IMG/VR virus record: IMGVR_UViG_3300047440_000443
Coordinates: 1-28,089 of that record
Origin: a virus
DNA: 28,089 bases
Strand: one strand, 5' to 3'
Shown here: positions 1 to 6,789 of the stretch, in pieces
How positions within the stretch are numbered: position 1 is the stretch's first letter
How the letters are laid out: the number at the start of each line of letters is the position of its first letter
Notes under the pieces: model-generated
The model's database searches: none
The model's input: only the letters and a program-made list of their open reading frames with translations
Told to the model about the DNA's origin: nothing
Position numbers and translations under genes: made by a program

Positions 1-926
1 TCGTAGGCCAGGCGGCCCTCGAGGCGGCGGAACTCGGTCACCAGGTGATCGACATGGGCACGGACGCGCACCTGTGGCGGCAGCCGCTGCAGGGACGCGG
101 GCGGTGTGACGAGCTGCGCGAGCGCAGTCGGGTCGGCCGAGATGTACTTGAGAAACGCGACGGCGTGCGGGCTGTCGTAGACGAGCTCGCCGATGATGTG
201 TACGGGCCCCGGCGTCTGCCCGGTGCGGCGCGCGTGGTCGAGGCCGCCCAGGTTCTTGGCCTCGTCGGAGAGCCCGGTGGCGAACGCGGGATCGTCGGTG
301 GCCGCCGTGGTCAGCCGTTCCCGAAACGCCTGGTCGCGGGCGACGAGCGCCTCGTGCCGCTGCTGCTCCGCCGCGCGCTGGCCCTGGACGGCGGCCTGTT
401 CCGCCTGCAGTTGGTCCTGCAGGAACAACGTTTGCGCGGCGTTGTATTCGGGGTAGGTGTCGAAGTCGTCGATCTTCGGCGCATCCGGCCGGGCCAGGTA
501 GCGCGCGGCGCGCTGTTTCTGGGTTTCCGGCGCGGGCTGGCCGTTCGGCGGCTGGCCGTTCGGCGGTGACTGACCGTTCGGCGGTTGGCTCGCGTCCGGC
601 CGCGCGGTGCGGCTTTCGAGCTCGCGCAGGCGTTGCTCCTGCTGCGCGATCCGCCGTTCGTAGTCGTTGATCGCCTGCTGGCGCTTCGAGACCGCGCGCT
701 CGCTGGTCTCGCCGTCGGGACTCGCTGCCGGCTGCGTGGGTGCAGCGGGCCGCGTGACTTCGGGGACCGACTGACCTTGCCGTTTGGCGACGTGCGCTCG
801 ATCGAACGCGCCGAAATCGCCGACGTCGGCCGCCGCGCGCTCTGCGCTGACAGTCGCCGGGGCGGACGGGGCATCGGTCGAGGCCGGCGGCTGCGCGGAT
901 GCAACGCCGGGGACGTCGTCTGGCAT
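1..926 (-). CDS. putative head scaffolding protein (C-terminus outside window)
   Basis: An open frame of 308 codons starts at ATG 926 and runs off the left edge. The protein begins MPDDVPGVAS and has a disordered Pro/Ala/Ser-rich first 75 residues. A Gln/Glu/Arg-rich probable coiled coil follows at about 78-108, then tandem PNGQ repeats at about 115-131, another helical Gln/Ala stretch at 160-200 and a more ordered C-terminal part. It lies two genes downstream of the portal, where P22- and HK97-type phages commonly encode a scaffold, and its low-complexity helical make-up fits. No catalytic motif is visible. The assignment rests on position and composition, not on a recognised family signature. 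The start has no good Shine-Dalgarno; a hairpin leader lies directly upstream. Confidence 0.6.
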   Translation of the reverse strand, partial: MPDDVPGVASAQPPASTDAPSAPATVSAERAAADVGDFGAFDRAHVAKRQGQSVPEVTRPAAPTQPAASPDGETSERAVSKRQQAINDYERRIAQQEQRLRELESRTARPDASQPPNGQSPPNGQPPNGQPAPETQKQRAARYLARPDAPKIDDFDTYPEYNAAQTLFLQDQLQAEQAAVQGQRAAEQQRHEALVARDQAFRERLTTAATDDPAFATGLSDEAKNLGGLDHARRTGQTPGPVHIIGELVYDSPHAVAFLKYISADPTALAQLVTPPASLQRLPPQVRVRAHVDHLVTEFRRLEGRLAY

Positions 927-935
927 CAGGTGCTT

Positions 936-980
936 GCCAGTCTGCGAAGACGCCCCGGCGGGGCGCAACCATTATTTCGG
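936..980 (-). promoter_or_regulatory. structured leader element, copy 1 (two hairpins)
   Basis: Read on the minus strand, the 71-nt gap between the gene ending at 998 and the ATG at 926 holds a GC hairpin (951-965, stem CGCCCC/GGGGCG, loop of 3). A second small hairpin follows (940-951, GTCT/AGAC). The same arrangement with the same flanking bases (AATAATGGTTGCG before, AGACTGGC after) recurs at 4523-4566. It probably acts in the mRNA leader. Confidence 0.55.
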
Positions 981-997
981 CAGGCGGGGTGCGGGCG

Positions 998-1333
998 CTA
1001 GGCGTCGGCGGTGTCGAGCACCATCCGCACGGCCGCGTCCTTCGCCTCGAGGAGTTTGCGCAGCGCCACCGTGCGCTCGGGATTCATCGGGTAGGTTGCG
1101 ACTAAGTGCTCGGCCAGCTCGCAAAACGGCTTGCTCGCCTCCTGGAGCTTCGGCGGCAGGTGATCGTAGACGAAGAACTGCAGAATCCGGTCGTGTGGCA
1201 TCTCCGCTCCCTTCATAGTCCACAGCACGCGCGCCAGCGCCTCGTCATCAGCGCCCGTCCACGGTCGCACGTCAAACTCCCGCACGAACCGGATGGCAAT
1301 CCCGGTCTGCGGATCCCTCAGGATCTCGCTCAC
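998..1333 (-). CDS. hypothetical protein following the portal
   Basis: 111 residues starting at GTG 1333, whose first bases overlap the portal stop (GTGA), so translation is probably coupled to the portal. The protein is soluble and mixed alpha/beta. The N-terminal part (MSEILRDPQTGIAIRFVREF) looks like beta strands and the C-terminal half is helical. No motif or family was recognised. Position between portal and scaffold-like gene suggests a morphogenesis accessory role; this is inference only. Confidence 0.75.
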   Translation of the reverse strand: MSEILRDPQTGIAIRFVREFDVRPWTGADDEALARVLWTMKGAEMPHDRILQFFVYDHLPPKLQEASKPFCELAEHLVATYPMNPERTVALRKLLEAKDAAVRMVLDTADA

Positions 1334-3816
1334 GGCGTGAACGCCTCCGGCGCCCCCCCGTTCGGCACCAGCGGGGCCTGTAGCGGCTGGCTCGCCTCGG
1401 CCTGTGCGGCTTCCCGTCCAGCCTGCCGCACCGCGTGCCGCGCCTCCGCGGCCCCCAGCGCCGCTTCGTGCGCGTGCCCCTGCGCCGCCATCCGCACTTC
1501 ATGCGCCGCCGCGACGGCATCCGCCGCGAGCTCGTGCTGCTGCGTCCCGACGCGCGCCCGTTCCTCGGCAAACAACCGCATCGCGTTCTGGAGCGTCTCG
1601 TACTTCGCACTGAGCGCGGCAACGGCCAGCTTCGTCTCGTTCGCTTCGTGCGCCCGCTGGCTGTCGCCCTGCTCCTGCAAGAGCGCAATCTGCTGCTTGC
1701 TCTGGAGCTCGCCGGCCTTACCCTGCGCCGCCTGCTGCGCCTGCTGGAGCGCCTGCGTGAGCTGCTGCACCTGCGCCTGGAGCGACGCGACCTCGGGCGA
1801 GACCGGTTCGCCCGTCGCGCTCTTGAACTCGGGCGGCTCGATGAGGTCCGCAATCGCATCGCCCATCGGCCCGAGGTTGCGCATGCGGATCGCCCGGGCA
1901 AAGACCGCACTCGCCACTTTCGGCCCGGCCAACTGCGCCACCATCCCGAGGTTCTGCACCAGCGTCTCGGTGAAGTCTTCCGCGGCGTCGCGCTCACTGT
2001 CGCTCGACGGCGCGCTCGAGACGGTCACGAGGTAGTCGCCCTGCGTGCTGACGCTGTCGGGGTCGCTCGGGTCGTTGATCCGCGTGGTGACGGCTTCGCC
2101 GGCCGCGCCCATCGTGCCCGTCTCGCCCGTGTAGTCGTAAATCTCCGCGGCGAGGTCTTCAAAGATGATCCCGACGCGGCGAATCATCGACTCGTAGCTG
2201 TGGACGAAGTGATACGTCCCGGCCGCCGCGGCACTGTCGATGCTCTTCAGGGCCGCGCCGCTTTTATCGTTGATCCGCTGCGCCTGCGTCGGCAGGAAGT
2301 TGCTGCCCATCGCCGCTTGAATCGCGCGGCGATAGCCTTCCTTCACGGCCTGGAGCCCTTGCAGATATTCGCCCTGGAGGTAGTCGAGCCGTTGCGGTGG
2401 GGGCAGCGGCGCCTCGCCGCTCGCGGGCGTGCGCATCAGGTAGAACAGGACCGACTTCGGCGTATGCGTCGAGTCTTCCCACTCCTGTTGGTGGCGCCCG
2501 AGCTGCCCTTCGACCGCCATGATCGGACTCTTCGGCACCATCGAGAGCACTTCGAGCTCCTGTGAACAGCAGTAGCAGTAGGCTTTCCACGGGTCGCGGC
2601 CGAAGCGGGTCATCGACAAGATCTTGCGTTTGACCTGGCCCCCCTCGGGCACGTACAGCACCTTGCCGTAGCAGGAGACGATCGGGATGTACTTCCCCGG
2701 CCAGTCTTGCTCGTGCAGGATGTCGAGGCCGTCGGTGAGGTACAGCCGAACGGTCGGGTCATCGACCGTCCGCAGTTCGCGGACGACGGTCCAGCCTTTC
2801 GGGCGCCAGACCGCCTCGAACTCGTCCTCAAACACGGCCTGTGGTCGTGGCGGCGGTGGCCCTTGCGGCGGTGGTGGCCCCTGCGGCGGCAGACCCGGCG
2901 GCATCCCGACTCCCATCGGCGGCAGACCCTGCGGCAAGCCGCCGCGCATCATCGGCACGCCGGGCGGCATCCCCGGGGGCGGCGCCATCCCGGGCGGCAA
3001 GCCGGGCAGTCCCGGCGGCGGAGACGGTCCCGCGGCCGGCCCGGTGATCGGCGGGAACCCCCGCAGCGCCGGCGGCCCGACGGGCGGCGGCGGCGCAATC
3101 AGCAATAGGGGCCGCGGCTTCGTCGTCAGCGCCCAGTACTCGGCGAGCAGCTCCTGGTCACCCGCAATCCAGCCCGTCGGCTTGCCCCCGGCCGCGCCGG
3201 TCCACTCCAGATCTTCGCTGCTCGAGGCCGCGTGCGTTTTCGTTTTCTTCGGCAGCAGGACGTCGCGCTTCTTCGCCTGTTCGGTGCGCGAGCCCCACTC
3301 GAAGACGAACGCGTACTGCATGTCGCTCGCGTCCGGCTCTTTGGCATCGAAGTCGAGCAGCACCTTGTCGGGGTCGGGGATCGCCTCGATCCAGATTTCC
3401 TGATTCGGCGACCGCGGCGACGAGTACTTCGTGGTCACCCGGCAGTAACCGTAGCTGCGCTGGATGGCGTTTTCGGCCGCGGTCAGGTAGGCCACTTCGG
3501 CGTGGCTGCGGTATTCAACCTCGCGGGCCTTGTCCTGATACCAGCGCGCCCCGTCGTCATTCGCCCCGTTGCCGACGGGCGCGAACTTCATCCCGCGGGG
3601 GTTCGCGCGCAGCGCGTTGATCACGTGGTTGAAGTACTGGCCCATTTCCTCGGGCGCAATCGTCGGGCGGTTCTTGCGGAGCTTGCGGTCGTCGTCGTCC
3701 CACGGGTCGCCGCCGACAAAGCGCATGTCTTTCTCGGCCTGGTCGCGGATCTCCTGCCAGTTCGCCTCCGAGTAGGCTTTGCGCTCGAGCAGTTCTTGGA
3801 CGAGGGCGTCGGGCAT
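1330..3816 (-). CDS. P22-like portal protein
   Basis: 828 residues, ATG at 3816 overlapping the preceding stop (ATGA). The N-terminal region (about 15-175) matches the P22-type portal pattern: a helical start, the segment RPTIAPEEMGQYFNHVINAL (50-69), then AEVAYLTAAENAIQRSYGYC. Portals form the dodecameric ring at one head vertex through which TerL pumps DNA. Residues about 235-326 are an unusual insertion made mostly of Pro and Gly with repeated MPPG/GLPP motifs. The portal fold resumes at about 328 (VFEDEFEAVWRPKGWTVVRE). The C-terminus (about 655-810) is Gln/Ala-rich and probably a coiled-coil barrel, as in P22 gp1. The P22 portal itself is about 725 residues; the insertion and long tail account for the extra length. 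Confidence 0.9.
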   Translation of the reverse strand: MPDALVQELLERKAYSEANWQEIRDQAEKDMRFVGGDPWDDDDRKLRKNRPTIAPEEMGQYFNHVINALRANPRGMKFAPVGNGANDDGARWYQDKAREVEYRSHAEVAYLTAAENAIQRSYGYCRVTTKYSSPRSPNQEIWIEAIPDPDKVLLDFDAKEPDASDMQYAFVFEWGSRTEQAKKRDVLLPKKTKTHAASSSEDLEWTGAAGGKPTGWIAGDQELLAEYWALTTKPRPLLLIAPPPPVGPPALRGFPPITGPAAGPSPPPGLPGLPPGMAPPPGMPPGVPMMRGGLPQGLPPMGVGMPPGLPPQGPPPPQGPPPPRPQAVFEDEFEAVWRPKGWTVVRELRTVDDPTVRLYLTDGLDILHEQDWPGKYIPIVSCYGKVLYVPEGGQVKRKILSMTRFGRDPWKAYCYCCSQELEVLSMVPKSPIMAVEGQLGRHQQEWEDSTHTPKSVLFYLMRTPASGEAPLPPPQRLDYLQGEYLQGLQAVKEGYRRAIQAAMGSNFLPTQAQRINDKSGAALKSIDSAAAAGTYHFVHSYESMIRRVGIIFEDLAAEIYDYTGETGTMGAAGEAVTTRINDPSDPDSVSTQGDYLVTVSSAPSSDSERDAAEDFTETLVQNLGMVAQLAGPKVASAVFARAIRMRNLGPMGDAIADLIEPPEFKSATGEPVSPEVASLQAQVQQLTQALQQAQQAAQGKAGELQSKQQIALLQEQGDSQRAHEANETKLAVAALSAKYETLQNAMRLFAEERARVGTQQHELAADAVAAAHEVRMAAQGHAHEAALGAAEARHAVRQAGREAAQAEASQPLQAPLVPNGGAPEAFTP

Positions 3817-4037
3817 CAGCGGGATCCCCAGACTAGCCAGCGCAGGCGCCGCCAGAGGGACATGTCGCGGTGCGCCACGAAGTCCCGGTAGACCTCTTTG
3901 ACGTGCGCGTCGTTGATGTTGCCGCCGCCTTCAGTGATCCGCAGGCGGGTATCGAGGCGTGCCCACTCCTTCGCACATTCGTCACGGAGCGTGGCGACCT
4001 GCTCGTCCAGCGGGACCGCGGACTCCGAAACGCCCAT
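3816..4037 (-). CDS. small hypothetical protein preceding the portal
   Basis: 73 residues from ATG 4037 (MGVSESAVPLDEQVATLRDE). The frame is open further upstream, but this ATG overlaps the stop of the preceding gene (ATGA) and the upstream stretch is Arg/Ala-rich out-of-frame composition, so this start is chosen. The middle is a helical, charged segment. The C-terminus is basic and aromatic (SLWRRLRWLVWGSR) and could touch membrane or DNA. The stop overlaps the portal start. No family recognised. Confidence 0.75.
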   Translation of the reverse strand: MGVSESAVPLDEQVATLRDECAKEWARLDTRLRITEGGGNINDAHVKEVYRDFVAHRDMSLWRRLRWLVWGSR

Positions 4038-4249
4038 CAGCGGCGCATCCGTGGCACGCGGGGGACCACGACCACCGCACGCGGCGCGACAGGCGGCGCG
4101 ACGCGCGCGAGCGCCTCGCCGACCGACGGCCCGCGCACCACGGCCACGGGCGGCAGCGGCGCCGCGGGGCGGCTGACCGGCCCCACCGGGATCGGCGCGC
4201 GCACCGCGACCGGCACGACACGACGGGGCGGGATCATGATTCGGGGCAT
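4037..4249 (-). CDS. small Pro/Val/Arg-rich hypothetical protein
   Basis: 70 residues of very low complexity (MPRIMIPPRRVVPVAVRAPI at the start), almost all Pro, Val, Ala and Arg, with no acidic stretch. It is called real because it fills the gap exactly: it starts 2 nt after the previous gene and its stop overlaps the next start (ATGA). GC-rich DNA can generate such frames by chance, so some doubt remains. No function can be assigned. Confidence 0.5.
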   Translation of the reverse strand: MPRIMIPPRRVVPVAVRAPIPVGPVSRPAAPLPPVAVVRGPSVGEALARVAPPVAPRAVVVVPRVPRMRR

Positions 4250-4251
4250 GG

Positions 4252-4515
4252 CTACACCGTCTGGCTAAAGACGCGATCCGTGCAGCCGCAGCGCAGCACC
4301 GCGCCGCCCGGCTCATCGAACTTGGCCGCCAGGTGAATGATCGGATCGGGGCACGTCAGCTGCCCGCACTTGAGCATCAGCCGGTCGCCGTGGACGTTGA
4401 AGTCCTTCGCGCAGCGGTCGAGGTGTTTGCGTTCGGCGAGCGTCCACACGACGCGCTGCCGCGTGGAAATCAGGTAGGTGTCGGCATCGAGGGAAGCGCC
4501 AGCGTGCAGGCCCAT
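4252..4515 (-). CDS. hypothetical Cys-rich protein (possible Zn binding)
   Basis: 87 residues from ATG 4515 (MGLHAGASLDADTYLISTRQ). Cysteines in RCAKDF, KCGQLTCPDP and LRCGCTD, with nearby histidines, could form a zinc site. The spacing is not a classical ribbon. The preceding 61 nt carry the second copy of the hairpin leader also found before the scaffold-like gene. No Shine-Dalgarno is visible. Confidence 0.65.
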   Translation of the reverse strand: MGLHAGASLDADTYLISTRQRVVWTLAERKHLDRCAKDFNVHGDRLMLKCGQLTCPDPIIHLAAKFDEPGGAVLRCGCTDRVFSQTV

Positions 4516-4522
4516 CGGTCGG

Positions 4523-4566
4523 GCCAGTCTGAAAGACCGCCTGCGGCGGGCGCAACCATTATTCGG
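4523..4566 (-). promoter_or_regulatory. structured leader element, copy 2 (two hairpins)
   Basis: On the minus strand this holds hairpin 1 (4537-4549, CCGCC/GGCGG, loop GCA) and hairpin 2 (4527-4537, GTCT/AGAC). AATAATGGTTGCG precedes them and TGGC follows. Stem sequence differs from copy 1 at 936-980 while pairing is kept. The downstream ATG (4515) lies 11 nt after hairpin 2, compared with 13 nt in copy 1. Confidence 0.55.
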
Positions 4567-4576
4567 GCGGGAGGCG

Positions 4577-4720
4577 TTAGAGCCATCGGCTCAACTGCCA
4601 CGCGAGGGTAAACCGGCTCGTCGTGTAGCTCCAGCATCCAAACGGGCCGCGCTCGAATCCGGCTGAGCATCTCCACGGACGCGTGAGCGTCAGGGTCTTC
4701 GCGCCGAGACGGATCCTCAT
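4577..4720 (-). CDS. small Trp/Arg-rich hypothetical protein
   Basis: 47 residues from ATG 4720 (MRIRLGAKTLTLTRPWRCSA), rich in Trp, Phe and Arg. It fits between the gene ending at 4737 and the next leader. A competing frame (4470-4733, TTG start) covers the same DNA but has shadow-like composition and overlaps the next gene by 46 nt. The assignment is by fit and composition; no family is known. A weak AAGGG lies 13 nt before the ATG. Confidence 0.45.
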   Translation of the reverse strand: MRIRLGAKTLTLTRPWRCSAGFERGPFGCWSYTTSRFTLAWQLSRWL

Positions 4721-4736
4721 AGTTAGACCGCAACCC

Positions 4737-5003
4737 TTATTCGGGAGCGGCGACCTGATGCGGCCCCGCATGCCCGGCTGCCAAGCTACACCGCGCCTCC
4801 GGTCCCCCCGCCACAACCGGCGTCCGCGCGCCGCACCGGGCCTGCTCATCGGAGAGACCGAAGAGTTCGGGCAGCAGCTCCCGCGCCGCCTCTTCATCGA
4901 TCGCATCCGCCAGTTGCCGCGCCGCCTTCGCAATCGCGTCGGCTTCACTCATGCCACGAGCGATATCGGCCATAACCGAGAAGTAGGTGGGGAACGTCGC
5001 CAT
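4737..5003 (-). CDS. hypothetical helical protein
   Basis: 88 residues from ATG 5003 (MATFPTYFSVMADIARGMSE). The ATG shares bases with the previous stop (TAATG), which fixes the start. Residues 10-50 form an Ala-rich acidic helix pair. The C-terminal part holds Cys and His (RCGARTP, ARCSLAAGHAGPHQ) that could bind a metal. Function unknown. Confidence 0.7.
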   Translation of the reverse strand: MATFPTYFSVMADIARGMSEADAIAKAARQLADAIDEEAARELLPELFGLSDEQARCGARTPVVAGGPEARCSLAAGHAGPHQVAAPE

Positions 5004-5233
5004 TATTCGAGCGGCTGTCGGGGATTCGGCATCGCAAACGGCCCCAACTCGAACGCCTCGACGGGAATCATGAATTCTTCGGTCTTGACGCGGTTGGCGT
5101 TCGCGACGATCGTCGCGGCCACCTCCGCCGTGAACCGGCCCGCCTCGGCGAGGGTCGGCGCGTAGCCGTGACGGCTCGCCTTCCACCACGCCTGATGTTC
5201 AATCGACCAGATGACGTAGCGCGGGGGCATCAT
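5003..5233 (-). CDS. small hypothetical protein
   Basis: 76 residues starting at ATG 5233 (MMPPRYVIWSIEHQAWWKAS). A second ATG follows at once; the first overlaps the upstream TGA. GAGG a few bases before supports initiation here. The sequence resembles short phage proteins that open with an RYVIWS-type beta strand and contain a central helix (EAGRFTAEVAATIVANAN). No function recognised. Confidence 0.75.
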   Translation of the reverse strand: MMPPRYVIWSIEHQAWWKASRHGYAPTLAEAGRFTAEVAATIVANANRVKTEEFMIPVEAFELGPFAMPNPRQPLE

Positions 5234-5580
5234 GAACCCTCGTCGGGATTCGGCCGCGTCCACGGTGTCTCTGGCTGGCGGCGATCGTACCGCTTGCCGT
5301 CGAGCAGAATGAAATCAGAAACCTCGGTCGCCTTCTGTTCCACAAGCGCGGCGAACAACTGCGCCTTCTGGTTGTAGAGCGCATAGACCACCGCGATTAA
5401 CGCCTGCTCGCGCGTCAGCTCGCCCCGATCGACCAACACCTCGGCATGTCGCATCGCGGGCTCCACGAGGCAGAGCGGGCGCAACGCATCCCAGGTCAGG
5501 CCCGGTTGATCGACGGGCAAATCGACGGGCGGAAAGAAGCGCCACTTCTTCTCGTCTTCGTCCCATGATTGTTCACTCAT
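5230..5580 (-). CDS. hypothetical protein at a divergent junction
   Basis: 116 residues from ATG 5580 (MSEQSWDEDEKKWRFFPPVD). Acidic N-terminus, helical middle (MRHAEVLVDRGELTREQALI) and charged C-terminus. Its start is only 18 nt from the start of the divergent antitoxin gene at 5599, so their promoters must overlap. It is the first gene of the minus-strand run leading to the portal. No family recognised. Confidence 0.75.
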   Translation of the reverse strand: MSEQSWDEDEKKWRFFPPVDLPVDQPGLTWDALRPLCLVEPAMRHAEVLVDRGELTREQALIAVVYALYNQKAQLFAALVEQKATEVSDFILLDGKRYDRRQPETPWTRPNPDEGS

Positions 5581-5598
5581 GTGCTACTCTAGTATCAC
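5581..5598. promoter_or_regulatory. interrupted palindrome between divergent starts
   Basis: The 18-nt gap reads GTGCTAC-TCTA-GTATCAC, an inverted repeat with one mismatch in 7-nt arms. It lies exactly between the ATG codons of the minus-strand gene at 5580 and the antitoxin at 5599. This is a plausible operator for the Phd-type antitoxin, which usually represses its own operon. Confidence 0.45.
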
Positions 5599-5868
5599 AT
5601 GCGGACTGAACTTGTCACCACCCTGAAACGCCGCGCCACCGAAGTCCTCGACCAACTCGCCGCCGATCGCGAGCCCGTGCTGATCACCCACCACGGCCTG
5701 CCGAGCGCGTATCTGGTGGACGTCGAGAGCTACGAGACGCTCCAGCGGCGGATGGCGATCCTGGAAGGCATCGCCCGCGGGGAGCGGGCCCTGGCCGAAG
5801 GACGGATCCTCTCCCACGCGGCCGTGGAACGACGGATGCAGAAGCGGCTGGCTCGTTGGCGGAAGTAG
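5599..5868 (+). CDS. Phd/YefM-family antitoxin
   Basis: 89 residues (MRTELVTTLKRRATEVLDQL). The N-terminal 60 residues show the Phd/YefM pattern: an amphipathic helix, the strand-turn PVLITHHGLPSAYLVDVESY, then a helix. The basic helical C-terminus (RRMQKRLARWRK) would wrap the toxin. In this family the N-terminal half dimerises and binds operator DNA, and the C-terminal half blocks the toxin. The stop overlaps the toxin gene by 13 nt. The pair lies antisense to its neighbours inside the late operon, as an inserted stability or defence cargo would. Confidence 0.85.
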   Translation: MRTELVTTLKRRATEVLDQLAADREPVLITHHGLPSAYLVDVESYETLQRRMAILEGIARGERALAEGRILSHAAVERRMQKRLARWRK

Positions 5869-6161
5869 TCTGGACGGAGCCGGCGGAGGCCGACCTCACC
5901 GCCATCGCCGACTACCTCGCGCTCGACAATCCCGACGCGGCCGCCGCTCTCGTGCAGCGCGTCCTCGCGCACATGCGGCAGTTGGCCCGCTTCCCCCGCA
6001 GTGGGTCCGTGCCGCCGGAGCTCCCCGGCGGCCGGTATCGGCAGATCGTCGAGCCGCCCTGCCGAGTCTTCTATCGAGTGGAACAGAAACAGCGGGTCAT
6101 CATCCTCCACGTCATGCGGAGCGAGCAGCGGCTCCGGCCGACCCTCCTACGGCTGCGCTAA
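5856..6161 (+). CDS. RelE/ParE-superfamily toxin
   Basis: 101 residues with a TTG start (LAEVVWTEPAEADLTAIADY), overlapping the antitoxin stop. The features are those of ParE/RelE: N-terminal strand VVWTEPAEADL, two helices (to about residue 45), the RFPRSG turn, and C-terminal strands YRQIVEPPCRVFYRVEQ and RVIILHVMRSEQR. ParE members poison gyrase and RelE members cut mRNA in the ribosome; the sequence alone does not decide which. It converges with the small membrane-protein gene ending at 6174. Confidence 0.85.
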   Translation: MAEVVWTEPAEADLTAIADYLALDNPDAAAALVQRVLAHMRQLARFPRSGSVPPELPGGRYRQIVEPPCRVFYRVEQKQRVIILHVMRSEQRLRPTLLRLR

Positions 6162-6173
6162 GCCGCGGCCACG

Positions 6174-6317
6174 TCACACGAGGAACAGCGTCGCGATCCA
6201 GAACGCCAGCCCCGCGCTTTGCAGGTTGACCCGCGGCGGATTCGGCACGCCGAGCGCGCTCAGCACGAAGCACACGAAGCCGAAGACCAGACAGACGAGC
6301 CGCAGTGAGGGAATCAT
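6174..6317 (-). CDS. small two-helix membrane protein
   Basis: 47 residues (MIPSLRLVCLVFGFVCFVLS at the start). A strong AGGAGG lies 7 nt before ATG 6317, which fixes this start although the frame is open further upstream. Two hydrophobic segments (about 4-21 and 33-47), joined by a PNPPR turn, predict a membrane hairpin with almost no soluble part. Such proteins in phages can be holin-like or host-modifying. Nothing here identifies a lysis role, and no endolysin is adjacent. Confidence 0.7.
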   Translation of the reverse strand: MIPSLRLVCLVFGFVCFVLSALGVPNPPRVNLQSAGLAFWIATLFLV

Positions 6318-6351
6318 CGGTGTCCTCCTGTCCTTCCTGTTAAGGCCGTCA

Positions 6352-6786
6352 CTACCGATCACCCGCCGTCGCGCCATCGGTGCTCTCGACGTCTGCTCGA
6401 TCGCCCGTGTCATTCAGGTTGCGATTTCGCCGCTCCCGCGCATATTTCGCCAACTCGACCAGCTTGTGTTGAGTGTCCGGCTCGCGCAATTGGTCCTCGA
6501 AATAGATGCCCAACCAGAGCTCCGTGTCGGGGCGGTCGGTTGTGAAGATCTCTTGGTCAACGCATCGCACCGGCTCGACCCACCGTGAGGGATTGACCCC
6601 GTGCGGCGGACGCTTTTCATCTTGATCGTCTTCCTCATCCTCGCCGACCTCGTTATTCCAAAAATCCACAAGTGCCAGCGCTGCAATCCGTTCACAGTAA
6701 TAGCCCGGCGTAGACTCCTCGCGCGTCGCGAATACGTCAACCATCGGCGCACTTGTCGGCATGATTTGGCGAATAAACTGTGCCAC
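6352..6786 (-). CDS. hypothetical acidic protein after TerL
   Basis: 144 residues starting at GTG 6786, three bases after the TerL stop. The middle is very acidic (EVGEDEEDDQDEKRPP), followed by a helical segment (DTQHKLVELAKYARERRNRN). No motif recognised. Its place between TerL and portal suggests packaging or head completion, but that is context only. Confidence 0.7.
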   Translation of the reverse strand: MAQFIRQIMPTSAPMVDVFATREESTPGYYCERIAALALVDFWNNEVGEDEEDDQDEKRPPHGVNPSRWVEPVRCVDQEIFTTDRPDTELWLGIYFEDQLREPDTQHKLVELAKYARERRNRNLNDTGDRADVESTDGATAGDR

Positions 6787-6789
6787 CGC

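Noticed and set aside
311-904. 197-codon minus-strand frame
   Set aside because: Ser/Arg/Pro-rich shadow of the scaffold-like gene, which is read in another frame from 926.
4470-4733. 87-codon frame with TTG start
   Set aside because: Overlaps the gene at 4252-4515 and the small gene at 4577-4720. Its composition is poorer, though its end includes the possible leader peptide discussed for the hairpin element.
6174-6317. Holin
   Set aside because: Two membrane segments fit, but no endolysin or spanin is nearby and the family was not recognised.
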